Of a stretch of DNA of 64,000 nucleotides, positions 12,976-23,739 are shown in pieces. Position numbers and translations under genes: made by a program. The notes beneath the pieces were generated by a model. The model ran no database searches, was not told the DNA's origin, and worked only from the letters and a program-made list of their open reading frames with translations. Where the stretch lies: assembly GCF_028453695.1 (NCBI RefSeq), contig NC_135772.1, positions 14,074,001-14,138,000 on the forward strand, read 5' to 3'. Numbering within the stretch: the first letter of the stretch is position 1; each line of letters begins with the position of its first letter. This DNA comes from Augochlora pura (taxonomy: Eukaryota; Arthropoda; Insecta; Hymenoptera; Halictidae).

Positions 12976-13482
12976 GCTCTACGATCGAAAGAGTCATACT
13001 AGTATTTCCTACAGTAAATATTAACTTTATAGTTTTGGTTTCATTTATTAAATGACTTTGATATTGTAGGCATTTTTTGAACTAATAGTTATAGACTTAG
13101 TATGTTGAACTATGGTCCAAATCATTACCTAAACAATTATAGGGGCGACCGATCTCGGTTGAAACACCACGTTAAATATATGACAAAAATATTTGACGGA
13201 TATTCATACACGGTTCGGATATACAATGTGAAATGACATTTAAAACATATTCATCAGATTTAAATAAATACGAAGTAGACATTTGTGTAGGAAAGAAAAT
13301 AATTTTTTGGTATCTGCTTTCTTAACAAATCCTTTCCTCTTGTTTCCAATCACTAATTACAACTTCTTTCAAGAAACATTTATTGCTACTTGACATTTAT
13401 GGATGTGTTATTAACGAGAATTTAAAACTAAAGTTGGTAATCGGGAACGATTGCAATAACAATAGTTCTAGTTACGTTGTGA
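12976..13482. other. AT-rich non-coding stretch upstream of transposase tail remnant
   Basis: No conserved DDE core could be read in the bases leading to the transposase-tail remnant at 13.48 kb. It may contain further unrecognisable transposon sequence. Confidence 0.4.
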
Positions 13483-13629
13483 AAACATAAAGATCGTAAA
13501 TGTGGGAAAGAAAATGAAGAACGTTATTGTCTTGTGTACCAAGAAGCTCGCAGGAAAAGCAAATCAAAAGAGAAATGGGTCCAATGCTATCACGACAACG
13601 ATTGGGCACGCAAAGCACGTACAAAATAA
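13483..13629 (+). pseudogene. C-terminal tail remnant of a pogo/Tigger-like transposase
   Basis: In the frame starting at 13483 the sequence decodes to a Lys-rich stretch, then CLVYQEA, then SKEKWVQC and NDWARKA, with a stop at 13627. Insect pogo/Tigger-like DDE transposases often end in a cysteine-rich finger with the layout CxxC-(E/Y)-x-KWVQCxxCxxWAHxxC. Here KWVQC and the WA pair survive, while the second cysteine of the first pair, one from the second pair, and the final His and Cys are replaced. Only about 48 residues remain and a stop (TGA at 13480) lies just upstream. The family call rests on motif memory, not on a search. Confidence 0.5.
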
Positions 13630-14050
13630 TTTATACGTTTGCCATAACTGCGATACCAAATGATGAGGAAAACTTCTTATTTTGTCTCTTCATATGTATT
13701 ATATCACTGCAATTAATTCATGACACACTCTTATATTATGATTTATAATTTATATTATTCAAATGTATTCCGGACTATGTATATATACAACCTCTATGTA
13801 ACACAAAAGGGTCTTACTAGCCCGTTAATAAAGAATAATAATAATTATCATATTTGTTTCGAATAAATTCTTGATTTCTTAAAATTAAGTATATATTACT
13901 ATTGCCCCCAAGCTGTGTTACAGCTGGACTGCGGATTTGACAGATTTACAAGAAAAACGAACAGGTTAAATACAAAACTGTGAAGACTAAAGATGAATTT
14001 AAAGCCATCGTTGCGTTATTTTCAATTTATTGCAAATATTAAAAGACGCC
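13630..14050. other. AT-rich non-coding stretch
   Basis: No gene recognised. A small palindrome AGCTGTgttACAGCT lies near 13911-13925. Confidence 0.5.
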
Positions 14051-14800
14051 GCGCGTTTTCATCTAACTTGGGCTTCTCAGACCGATCGAACGCAATTTGC
14101 CAAGGGAGTTTCGTAGTTTCCGCGATCGAAGGATGTTAGGCGACGCGTTAACAGTCCTCAGTTCCGGCAAACAGTGGCGCATAAAGCCGGCCGAAAGTGT
14201 CGCGGACCTTCCCGTTTCCCTCCCGGAGGACGCCCGGGTTCCGCTTTCTCCGTTTGGAAAACGCGGGGACGCCGAAGGAAGGGATTCGATTCCGCCTCTA
14301 TTTGGTTATCGGGAGTTACGTAACACGGCTGTAATCTCGCGTCGTAAGTCCTCCCCTCCTGTAATTTCCCCATACGACGCGCGGATGCGGTGCGACGCGA
14401 CGCGACGCGACGCGACGCGGCGTGCACCGTGACGTCGCCCGCTGTGCCTCGAGTGTGCTTGAGAATCTTCGACGAAAGTTTCTCAAGGATCGGAGGGAGC
14501 GCGTTACTTTTCCTGGAAAATGTTGCGCAGGTGAAATGGAGTTGTGAAGCCGGGAAGAGGGAAGAATGACGAAACGGGCGGGCGGTTTCCTGGCGCGGGC
14601 AGAGGAGGAGCGCGAGCGTCGCCCCGCGCGCCGGGCTCGAGATGTTGAGACAAAAGAGGATCGCCGGAGAGGAAACAAGCCGAGAGTCGAGGGAACTCGG
14701 CGGAGGCACTACATAGATTGGCGAATGATTTAACGTGGTTCGGGAAACAGAATTTATTGGAACGAAGAGGTGAACAGGATGAAGGAGATTTCGCCCGGTC
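14051..14800. other. GC-rich island with (GCGAC)n
   Basis: High-GC island containing a 5-bp tandem repeat at 14391-14420. Open frames of 183 and 120 codons on minus and 111 codons on plus overlap each other, are Arg/Ser-rich, and match no family I know. Possible regulatory island; no promoter element can be fixed. Confidence 0.4.
14391..14420. repeat. (GCGAC)n pentanucleotide repeat
   Basis: Nearly six uninterrupted GCGAC units are visible, followed by GCGGC. Confidence 0.9.
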
Positions 14801-16080
14801 GACGAAATTACACCCTACGCGAAAAGTATTGGAGCGAAGTCGTCGTGTCTAGCCAGTGTTAGAAATATTCGCGTAAACTGTTTACTTTTGACAATAGATA
14901 AATTTGTTTTTCAAAAAAAATTAAGGGAATTAGAAATTTTTGAATATTTCACTGACATATTTTTAGTTGTAAATATAATCGAGATGTTAAAATATTCGTT
15001 GGTTTAAACCATTTGTAATATTATCAATAAATTGAATTGCAGAACGTATAGATTAAAAGTGGTGTAAATCTTCCTTCGGTTATGACATTCATATTTGTAA
15101 CATGGCTCGAATATTTTTGACAGAGTTTGCGTAAGAATTGTTCAACTTGATTCGAATGTCAGTATAGAAAGAGTTCGATATTGTACTTATCTTAAACAAC
15201 ATTATACGTGATATGGAACGGTTTATTAATAATGAATACCTCCGCAACTTATATGAATGATGCAAAAACTGTTCAATATTGATAAAAATAGTAGAATTTC
15301 AGTCGTACAATATTATAACACTATCATAGAAAATAGTTACCTATTTTACATAATTGTAATAGCTGGATCTATTGTGTATTAGTAACTAAAAATTAAAAAA
15401 GAAAACATTCAGAAGACGCAAAAGAAATGGGGCAATGCCTGCGTAACTCGAGAAGAAGATTCTTTAAGATCAAGAGAGGAAATAGGGCAATAGAATAGGA
15501 ATTTCAAAATGAGGGAAAACAACAAAGAAATAGAAAGAAAGGGGATAGGAATATTTCATGCCTGAGTAAAGTTCATGGAGATCAAAGAGAGACTCGATAA
15601 TGGAGAACCAAGGAAGAAAATGTACGAAACAGCCAAACGGAATAATTAGATAAAATTGCTAAATAAACGTCCCCTCAATTTATCTGATTCTAGAACCTAC
15701 AAAAGTTATAAATAATTAGTTCGTATCATCCTAAATAACACGATTGACTACATTTATTAAAAACGCTTTCACGATCTAAACGATCGCTTCGATTTTGATT
15801 AACTACTAATTACATGGTATGCAACAAATGAGCAACATGTCCTGATCTTTTGTTACGTATGCAAATCCTATATAACAAAGCCATAAATCTTTTGACACCC
15901 AGTAAATTTATCCGAAATTTCACGGATACCAAACTCCCAACAAAAGCATCCTCGTAATCCAAACGATCGCAAACCAGCGATGCTGGAGCTCGCCGTTTAG
16001 TCAAATCTCTCGACTCTATCCTCGGCCATTATTTACACCGTTTCCAGCCGTTAATTCAATCATCTAACACGCAGTAAATT
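14801..16080. other. AT-rich non-coding stretch
   Basis: No gene, RNA or paired element ends recognised. Purine-rich sequence (many AGAAA and GAAAG words) runs from about 15380 to 15640. Confidence 0.55.
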
Positions 16081-16445
16081 TCTCCGGCGTGTTCGGCTAA
16101 TTTCCAGTGACCGCTCTCTGCGCCAGCCGGTAGCGTTGTTTGTCCCTCTGAATATATAAACGGAATCGTTGCGAGGGACCCCGATATCGCCGAGCGGGGA
16201 ACCTGGAATCAGCGAAGACCTGGCCTGCCATCAAAATTCCGGCCACGGAAGGACACGTCGCCGGGCACAATTCGACACAGGACATCCGAAAAACTACAAA
16301 CTCCGGAGGAAAGTAGGAAAGTGGTGACAGTCGCGGAAGTCGCCCACAGAGAAAGTAGAATCAGACTACGCTGTCCACGGTGAAAAGGCAAAAACTCCTT
16401 CCCTGAAACAGCGGCGCCGTGAACATCGGCGAGCAGCGAGGAGAC

Positions 16446-16467
16446 AGAGAGAGAGAGAGAGAGAGAG
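16446..16467. repeat. (GA)n microsatellite
   Basis: Eleven uninterrupted AG units. Confidence 0.95.
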
Positions 16468-16494
16468 GTAGGGAGGTGAGGTCCGTAGAACGGT

Positions 16495-16523
16495 GGAGGA
16501 GGAGGAGGAGGAGGAGGAGGAGA
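16495..16523. repeat. (GGA)n microsatellite
   Basis: About nine uninterrupted GGA units. Confidence 0.95.
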
Positions 16524-16839
16524 GAACGAGAGAAGAAACTGTCGGTAAAAAAAGCTGAAAAAGAAGAAGAAGAAGGAGGAAGAAACGCTGAGAAGTTTCA
16601 GACGAGCCGGATGGAGAGACAACGACTGGGCGATAGACAGAGACGAGGAAAGGAGAGCGGGAAGAGAGAAAAACGGAGGATGTTCGAGGGGGTCGGCGGA
16701 GGGTGAGACGCGGCTGCTGACGCGTGTGGGAGCGGCTATCAGTGAATATGAGCGCGTTTATCAGCGTGGGGGTACGTCGGCCATGTTGAGCCTGCGTTCT
16801 GGGTCTCTCCCACTCCCCGCTCGCAGCTCTGTCTCTCTC

Positions 16840-16856
16840 CCTCTCTCTCTCTCTCT
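16840..16856. repeat. (CT)n microsatellite
   Basis: Eight CT units in a wider C/T-rich tract (16803-16856), complementary in sense to the upstream (GA)n tract. Confidence 0.9.
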
Positions 16857-17650
16857 GGCGTCTCGGTTCCACTCGTGTTCTATTCCGTCGCGCTTTCCTC
16901 GTCGCCCCCCCTCGACGGGTTCTCCGCGTCCCGTTCCCGCGTGGTCTGCTCCCCGCATGTTCGTCGTCCTTGTCCAACGGCATCGCCCAACCGCGTTTTC
17001 TCTCTTCGTTCGGCCTGCGACCAGCCTCTTCTCGCAGCCGTCCGCCCGCTTTGCCCTTGCAGTCCGACGAAGGCGCGTCAATACCTCGGCCAAGCGTGCT
17101 TTGCACCCCGCGAAGTCTCGTGGGCCGCGTTCGCTCGGGCCAACCAGAAGGCAAGCTGATACCCCGGCGTAGCGATGGCAACGCTTTCCTCGCTCGACCG
17201 CCGCCGGGTAACCGGCTCCACGGATCCACTTTCCCCACCGCCCCTGGAAAATCATGGGAAACGAAGGAGACCGGCGTGCATCGGCGACCAACCCTCCAGG
17301 AGGACGCGATTAGAACGGTCGTTCACTGGGCTACCGGGGAATCTCGACCCGATCGAATGCCAACGGGCGAGATAGACACCCTGGCGGATAGATCGCTGCT
17401 ATGTGCGGTCTGCGCCCGGAACGGCCAAGAATAAGCCAGATTACTCGGCGAGGGTCTTCTCGAGGCTCTGGATGCTCGGGGCTGCCAATGTTGCCAGTGG
17501 AGAGGGTCGCAGGCTAGATCACCTGGGTATACCTGGCGAGAAGATGGGAATGTTCCGTCTTTCGTCTTCTCTGGAATCGATAGACCGAGGTAGTTTGCTG
17601 ATCGCTCGATTCCGTTCGCTGACTCCGTTGCCGGCGATGCCACGGTAAGC

Positions 17651-19480
17651 TTTGACGAGGGCGACGATGGGAAACCTTAAATTTTTACGTTACGGAATAT
17701 TGTTGTTAGTATAATGCTACGGTACTCGGTACAGCAATTGAAGAGTTGCGAAGGGAAAATGGGTATGAAATGGGGACAAAAGTGAGGATACCTTTATCTA
17801 CTGGGAAGCAGATTTTATAAGACACGATCTTTGGTGACACTAATTATTATGACACAAAAATGTATTCCATTTGAACCATTTTTTGCAAAAATGATGTAGA
17901 AATAGTTTTGTCGATTTGGATCAGTCTGTTTGCAGATGATAGAGACAAATAGTTACGTATCAAATGTTATTTGTCGAATAACTTTCTTATAAGAAAAATA
18001 ATAATTCTTGTATATACAAAAAGTAATACTCGCACACAATTCGAGAGTAGTTTTGTTATTCCAACACATGGACAATTTTGAGTATTGAACTTACAGGAGG
18101 AATCATAAATGATACAAAATAAAGCACAGTGTTAGCTACAATATTTTTTAGGAAATTTCGGCTTTAAAACTGTATTGAAAAAAGTATTACAACAGTTTTC
18201 CGATATTATGGTTGAATAACTGAACAATACTGACAATGGTCGATTATTCAAATTGTTTCGGTTTTATCCATATCTTTATAGCTTGCATAGATTTTTAAAA
18301 CGAAATAAAATATAAATTAACAAGGTCTAACGAACTTTTTTTCGTTTTTATTTTACAACGAGTAATTGCTTAGTTGACGAAGGCAACTTTTCTTTAATTC
18401 TATGTTTTGTAAAATAACGTATAAAAATGAGTAACAAAGAAAATATTATATAGTAGTATCTTCAGATCCTTTTAAAGTTTTTACTATCATCTTTAATATT
18501 GCTTTTAGTTTTTTATTTTTAGTTTTTAGTAGTTTGTTCAGTATCTTGTATTTTTTTATAGGTTTTCTATTGTACGGTTGACATATCCATTGCTGTTACA
18601 AGTATTTTTTCTTTCAGTTATCAGTGTTACTAAAAATCTTGTAATTCGTCAGATCTATAATTTAGCTATGTCAACGATCAAGAGCTGGTACACCGGATTC
18701 GAAAGTTTCCAGTATTCTCGTTCGAGTAAATCTTGCTAGCAGCTGCCTGAATCAGCATCGCGAAGACGACACGACGTCGTTTTGGCATCGCGGCGGCAGG
18801 CACCGGCCTATGAAATATTAAAACACCCCGTGAGACAGGGGTTTCGTTCTCCCCGAGCCTTTCGCTCAAATGAATTCCAGTCGGAAGCCGCCTCGCTGAA
18901 TTGCCTATGATGAAGAATCTTTCCTCCCTTGCTTTTTACATGATTCCAATATATTGTTTACCATCAAGGACGTAATACACTCATCTATCAACAAATTCTT
19001 CTTCCAACCAACTAAGTTAAAAGTTAAATAATTAAAGTACGCTGCTACGAAAATGTAACACACGTAATTTACAAGTACATGAAATTAACTAATTAAAACG
19101 CTCAAACTCATTTTAAATAAAAAAATTATATTGTCACATTACTCTAGGATTTCGAAAAAGTAAAATTTGGAATAAAAATTGTAATAAAAAAATTGGTGTA
19201 AAAGTAAATTCACAAACAAATCGAAATTCACTTCTTTAGCATTTTAAAAACGACTACTCAACGTTTGATATCAATATTTTTGTTGCTAAATCTTGCAAAG
19301 ATTGTTAGTCTGTAGGACAATAACATCGAACGTGTAGAGGAATAGGAACAATTTTAAAAATATTAAATTGTTTGAAAAGAAAATTAAAATCATTCGTTTT
19401 CGAATTTTTGAAATAACTAGGAGCTGGTTACTTTGTGGATGGAACAGAGGATTTTCAAGTGAAAATATCGTTCCCTCTGG
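17651..19480. other. AT-rich non-coding stretch
   Basis: No gene recognised. A short GC-rich block lies at 18660-18910, with a 63-codon minus-strand frame that matches nothing I know. Confidence 0.55.
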
Positions 19481-21150
19481 AACCGGGCATAATTAGCGAA
19501 TCCTTTGACCCTTTATTTTTGAAATATTTTATGGGGACGCGTAACGCAGTCGCGTAATTTCCTCGATTGGAACGACAATTGGGTTCCGGGCCCGGGGCAC
19601 GAAATTGAAAACGCGGTTTCGAGGCTCGCGATTGATCACGGTCGCATTATGCGTGAAAAGGATTCCCTTGTATTGATAAAAGTAGGATCATTGTGGGCTG
19701 CATGTAATCAAACCGGAATCGCCGTCGCGCGGAACTATTTAATTCGCTGACTATCGATGGAAATTGAACGACGCGAATCACGATGCGATTTCGGCGATTA
19801 TTTGCGGAGACATTGACCGGTATTTTATGCTAGTCGACGATTATTGTTCGACCGAAGCTTTTTGCGATTCCATTTGTGATTTTTGTTATTGTTCCAAATT
19901 CGTATAAATAATCTCTGGCCTGTGTATAAAAAAATTGTGTAGATATAAACCTATAGATATAAATCAACGATCAATTTATGATTTTTGTAAAAATTTTATT
20001 TACTCTTTTACTTACTTTACGGGAGAAAATAAAATGCAACAATTTTGCGCATTGAAAATGATATTACAGACTGGATTAAGTTAGCATTCAATAAAAAAAC
20101 TAACGAATAAGCTTCAGATTTCCTGTTTACAAAATAGGGTAATAATTATCTATACTATGACGCCCTAGAAAAAAGATAGGTTAGAACGAACAAATTTTGA
20201 ATTATTTATGGCTGATACACACACAAGAGTAAAATGAACTGACTCGTGTTAAATTTCAGATTTTCGACAAATTGCTGTTATTTAACTTTCTAATTTCGTA
20301 AACAATAATTCTGTTCCAAATTGGAATTTTTTTAAAAACATTAGAAAATATTTTTGGTCACTGGATTTGCAATAGATTTACAGATTGAAGCTTTCCGTTT
20401 ACAATGAACTTTTACAACTTGGTATATGATTTATGTAACGAAAATGTTCATAATTATAATGTTGGCAAAGTTGTCAGTACAGTTTACGGTCACCGTAAAA
20501 AGAAAACAATTCGTTTCGATTAAAATAATTTTTTGAAATGCTTTTGGACACTTTTCATTCCTTGAAAATATGGTTCTTTAATTTGCTATATCATGTCACG
20601 TCCGCTACATCACGTAGAAACAACTTCTAAACGATTACGCGCGTTACAGCGTTAAACGATTCTAATAGAACTCTGGCGCGAATCCCAGTTAGGCTTCTCG
20701 AAGCGAGCCACCCCATGGATACGCCCCTACGACACGGTTATTGTTGTGCTTACCCTTCGTACTTCATTATAGATGAATAGAGCTAAACGCTGCACTCGGT
20801 GACCCATGAATTATTGGTCGGATTAATTTGTGACAGTCTTCCCATGGCTTATTAATGTCAAATTAAAGCGTATCCTATTAACGAACTATGTATTCTACAT
20901 TGACGGCCATTTAAATATTTGGTGACAAAATTATCAACGCTGGCGCCGCGGCATGTAACTAATACGCGTATGCTCTAAATTGTCAATGATTACATTTATG
21001 TAAATTTGTAATTTGCCAAACTAATTTGTTCAATAAAAGATCAATTAGGAGCCTCGCGTGGTTAATACTAACGTTGTGTTGGCCGTTATAGTTTCATTAC
21101 GCGGATAGCTGATTTAGCAGAATTATCGTAATTCAAGAGTACGATTATAT
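19481..21150. other. Mixed stretch with two blocks resembling conserved non-coding DNA
   Basis: Blocks at about 19480-19900 and 20590-21150 have intermediate GC and are rich in TAAT, AATTA and GCGATT-type words, in contrast to the AT-rich sequence between them. Such blocks often mark conserved regulatory DNA in insects; this is inference. No coding frame of note. Confidence 0.35.
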
Positions 21151-21840
21151 CGGCTGTCAAGAACGTATTTTTAACAGCAGTTATTATATGATTGATTACG
21201 TTTTTAAAACATTTGTTATTGTTCATATTCGTGTCTTGTTAATCGTGGCGATGAAAGTATTAATTTGAAAATGATTTGAATTAACTTTAAATTTGCAGTT
21301 TTCCTTATCTGCACAAAATTGTTGATACAATAACAGAGCAATTGTTAGAATCCTGTAAAGGGTCGTATATAATATGTGTATAGGGTGAATTAAATAAAGT
21401 ATTAGGGGTTGGTTTTGTTGCAACTATAATCATCTTAGAATTAATTTGGTAAATAGGTCTCAAATAAGTTTAACCGAATGTGCATTATTTTGATAAATCT
21501 AATTATTTGCTCTGTATCTTTATAATACATAGATTATTTAGTTAAGTATTCAAACGAATGTTTACATTTACGTCGGATATTTCATTCAATAATCCATACA
21601 CTATAAGGACAGAAAATACATAAAAGTGAAGTTCATAATAATAACATGAATTCATTATCACTCATTTCAATTCTTTTCATATCTTTTCTCTCTTTCCGTC
21701 CACTTATTTTTTCTTTTCGTTTATACATTGTAAAACAAGTTCCTTTCACCGTTTCGGTCTCAGTTTCCGAACGAATCGGATCGATCCGCGCGCGAAACGA
21801 AAACCCCGAAACAGTTGTCACGGAATAATCCGTAATCCAC
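21151..21840. other. AT-rich non-coding stretch
   Basis: No gene or repeat recognised. The 72- and 60-codon frames at 21633-21851 and 21646-21828 lie on opposite strands over the same bases and are judged chance. Confidence 0.5.
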
Positions 21841-22679
21841 TTTCTCGCCATTTTTCCGTCGGCAGGTCGATCGGCCGTCGTCCCCCCCTCCCCGTCGACA
21901 AAAAAAATTTCACCGAGGGGTGAGAAATCAGGTGTGACGGATCAAAGGCGACCGCACATGTTCGTTCTCGCGGCCGTGGCAGCGTGTCCCGGCCGCTTAA
22001 TTATACGCTATTATCCATAATGCGATTAACCCGGCGACAATTTGTCGATTGTTTTAAAGCCCGGGCGGCAAATCCTTTTGTTACAGGGCCGGACACACCG
22101 GGACACCGGATCGTTCAAAGCGATCGGCGGTGGGCAACCGGGGGGGGGATCGGTCGGTGAAGGGCGGGAGGGGGGAGGCACGAGGCATCAGCGCTCACGT
22201 CCGCGCCCTCGCTTTCACGGTTTGTTACATGCGCGGCACTGTAATGCGAGGACGCTGTCCGATGATTCCGGCTGTTTGTTATTGGTAAATCTAAACAGCC
22301 ATCCCCGGCGATGATCGTTTGCCAGCTTTCAGCGAACGGAATACGCGACGGCTCGTGATTTTGCGCGCTCGCCGGTTACGCGCGGATCCCGTTGCGGCCG
22401 GTTTTGTAAATCGGCCGAGCTGATTTCGCGTCAGACTTGTAACGTTCTGCATCGCGGGCAAATATTGAACCGAGACACATCGAATCGGTCGGTTCTTTCA
22501 CGGTTTTTTCTCCATTTTTCGTTTTCTTTCTTTTCGTTCGGCCCTGCCGTTTCGTTTCGGGGGTGCGCGGGGAGGGTGTAGGTTGTAACGTTGAACCGCA
22601 TTTGTCGGCCAAGTTGGATAATAGACTCTTTGAGCTTGGTTTCGCATCGTCCGGCCGCGGAGCTTTATGCAAATTCTCT
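21841..22679. other. GC-rich island with G-run cluster
   Basis: High-GC block with a G9 run and further G-runs at 22140-22178. Frames of 90 codons (plus) and 102 codons (minus) have no recognisable domain. Possible regulatory island preceding the duplicated segment at 22.68 kb. Confidence 0.4.
22140..22178 (+). other. Potential G-quadruplex motif (plus strand)
   Basis: A G9 run is followed by GGG, GGG and GGGGGG runs. The first loop is long (13 bases) unless the G9 run is split, so the fold is possible but not certain. Confidence 0.45.
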
Positions 22680-22838
22680 CGCACCCGTGAACCGGTTCAC
22701 GGGAATTAGACGGACAGTGTTTAGGCGAGTGTTTATTTCAATTAACCGGTTTATTAACACTTCGCGTGGATTAGGCAACGGACCGTTGTTTCGGCTTGTT
22801 AAATCTCGCTTCTAGCTGGTCTGTTACATCGTTACGTT
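22680..22838. repeat. Diverged tandem duplication, copy 1
   Basis: Copy 1 shares ordered blocks with 22914-23098: CCCGTGAACC then GAATTAG/AAATTAG; CAATTAA then TTTATTAAC; GGATTAGG/TGATTAGG then ACCGTTGTTT/AACGTTGTTT; and CTGGTCTGTTA. Spacing drifts from 234 to about 258 bp, so the copies have also gained or lost bases. Copy 1 holds two AACCGGTT-type sites that copy 2 lacks. Confidence 0.6.
22684..22703. promoter_or_regulatory. 20-bp perfect palindrome with Grainyhead-type core
   Basis: CCCGTGAACCGGTTCACGGG is a perfect palindrome. Its centre AACCGGTT is the known consensus of the CP2/Grainyhead family of transcription factors, which bind as dimers. A second site, AACCGGTTT, lies 41 bp downstream at 22744-22752. 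Binding is inferred from the motif only. Confidence 0.45.
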
Positions 22839-22913
22839 TGTGTAGGGTGCGCCAATATGATGTAGATATACGGTGACCTCCAATGTCTATTTCGGCACAT
22901 TTTTTAAATTCTG

Positions 22914-23098
22914 AGTGCCCGTGAACCATTTCATAGAAATTAGTGCTGCGTTCGGGGCGGGTGGGAATGCCTACTACAATTAATTGTTTATTAACTCTTT
23001 ATGTGATTAGGAAGGAACGTTGTTTAGTCGCGGTTAGATTGAACGATAGCTGGCTCGTTACCTTTGCTTTTGACTGGTCTGTTATATTCGCGTTCTAC
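22914..23098. repeat. Diverged tandem duplication, copy 2
   Basis: Second copy of the segment at 22680-22838. At the positions of the two AACCGGTT sites it reads GAACCATTTC and TTAATTGTTT, so the candidate binding sites are absent. The order of the shared blocks is conserved. Confidence 0.6.
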
Positions 23099-23099
23099 A

Positions 23100-23575
23100 T
23101 ATCGATGTATCAGAGGTATGCAACGAGATCGTAAATTAGTCCATTTTGCTTCTAAATTCGTATTCGAAGAAATTAATATTCGTAAACTACTAGAATCTTA
23201 ATATTTCACACATTAACAGTTTCATAAAAATGAAAAAGGAAGTATTATAGTACGTACGCAGCGATTTGATAATAACAGTGATACAAATTCATAAAAAATC
23301 GTACTCAGTTATAAAAGGAAAATTTCATATGTTCTAAAGAAATACTGATAGTTACTTTGCATTAATAAGCATGTTACAAAGAACAATTTATAATTATTAA
23401 AAGTTCGTCCGGGTGCGATTGTAAGAGATTTTTACGCTTATTGTTTTTTCATCTTGTAATTGAAATAAATATGTATCCATATTCATTAAGTTAATTGATA
23501 AATTCAAAATTGCCATAATTTAATATCATAATTAGACTTTCAGAATGTTTCATATAAAAGTTGGAAAAACTAAAA
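23100..23575. other. AT-rich non-coding stretch
   Basis: No gene or repeat recognised between the duplication and the transposase-tail remnant. Confidence 0.5.
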
Positions 23576-23579
23576 AGGA

Positions 23580-23735
23580 ACCATGGATACAAAAGCATAC
23601 GAAGATGGCTAGGATCCTTATAGTACAAGCAGATTTAATGAAAAATGGGTCCAGTGTTGTGGCTATAATGATTAGGCACATAAAGAATACCATGCTACGT
23701 TACAGTTGACCATGGATCAGAGGTTTGATTGTAAT
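23580..23735 (+). pseudogene. C-terminal tail remnant of a pogo/Tigger-like transposase
   Basis: In the frame with codons starting at 23601 the sequence reads DPYSTSRFNEKWVQC, then CGYND, a stop, then AHKEY. This fits the CxxC-PYSxSxxxEKWVQCxxCxxWAHxxC layout of the cysteine-rich tail in many insect pogo-like transposases. The first pair of cysteines is not visible, a stop (TAG) replaces the conserved Trp codon, and Tyr replaces the last Cys. Another stop lies at 23610. It is closely similar in nucleotides to the remnant at 13.5 kb over the KWVQC region but clearly diverged. Confidence 0.55.
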
Positions 23736-23739
23736 ATTT

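Larger units (their letters stand above)
16081..17650. promoter_or_regulatory. Large CpG island with GA, GGA and CT tracts; possible promoter and first exon
   Basis: This is the longest GC-rich island in the window. A purine tract on plus, with (GA)11 at 16446-16467, (GGA)9 at 16495-16523 and (GAA)n at 16558-16577, is followed by a (CT)n tract at 16840-16856. Such GAGA-type tracts are common in insect promoters. The island ends with CCACG followed by GTAAGC, GT at 17645, a good plus-strand splice donor. Many overlapping open frames occur on both strands (up to 290 codons on minus), as expected in GC-rich sequence. None shows a known domain, so no CDS is called. Confidence 0.35.

Noticed and set aside
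14158..14709. 183-codon minus-strand open frame
   Set aside because: GC-rich island with a pentanucleotide repeat; overlapping frames on both strands and no domain.
16366..17238. 290-codon minus-strand open frame, the longest in the window
   Set aside because: Arg/Ser-rich reading of GA/GGA tracts and GC-rich sequence; several other frames on both strands are open over the same bases and no domain is visible.
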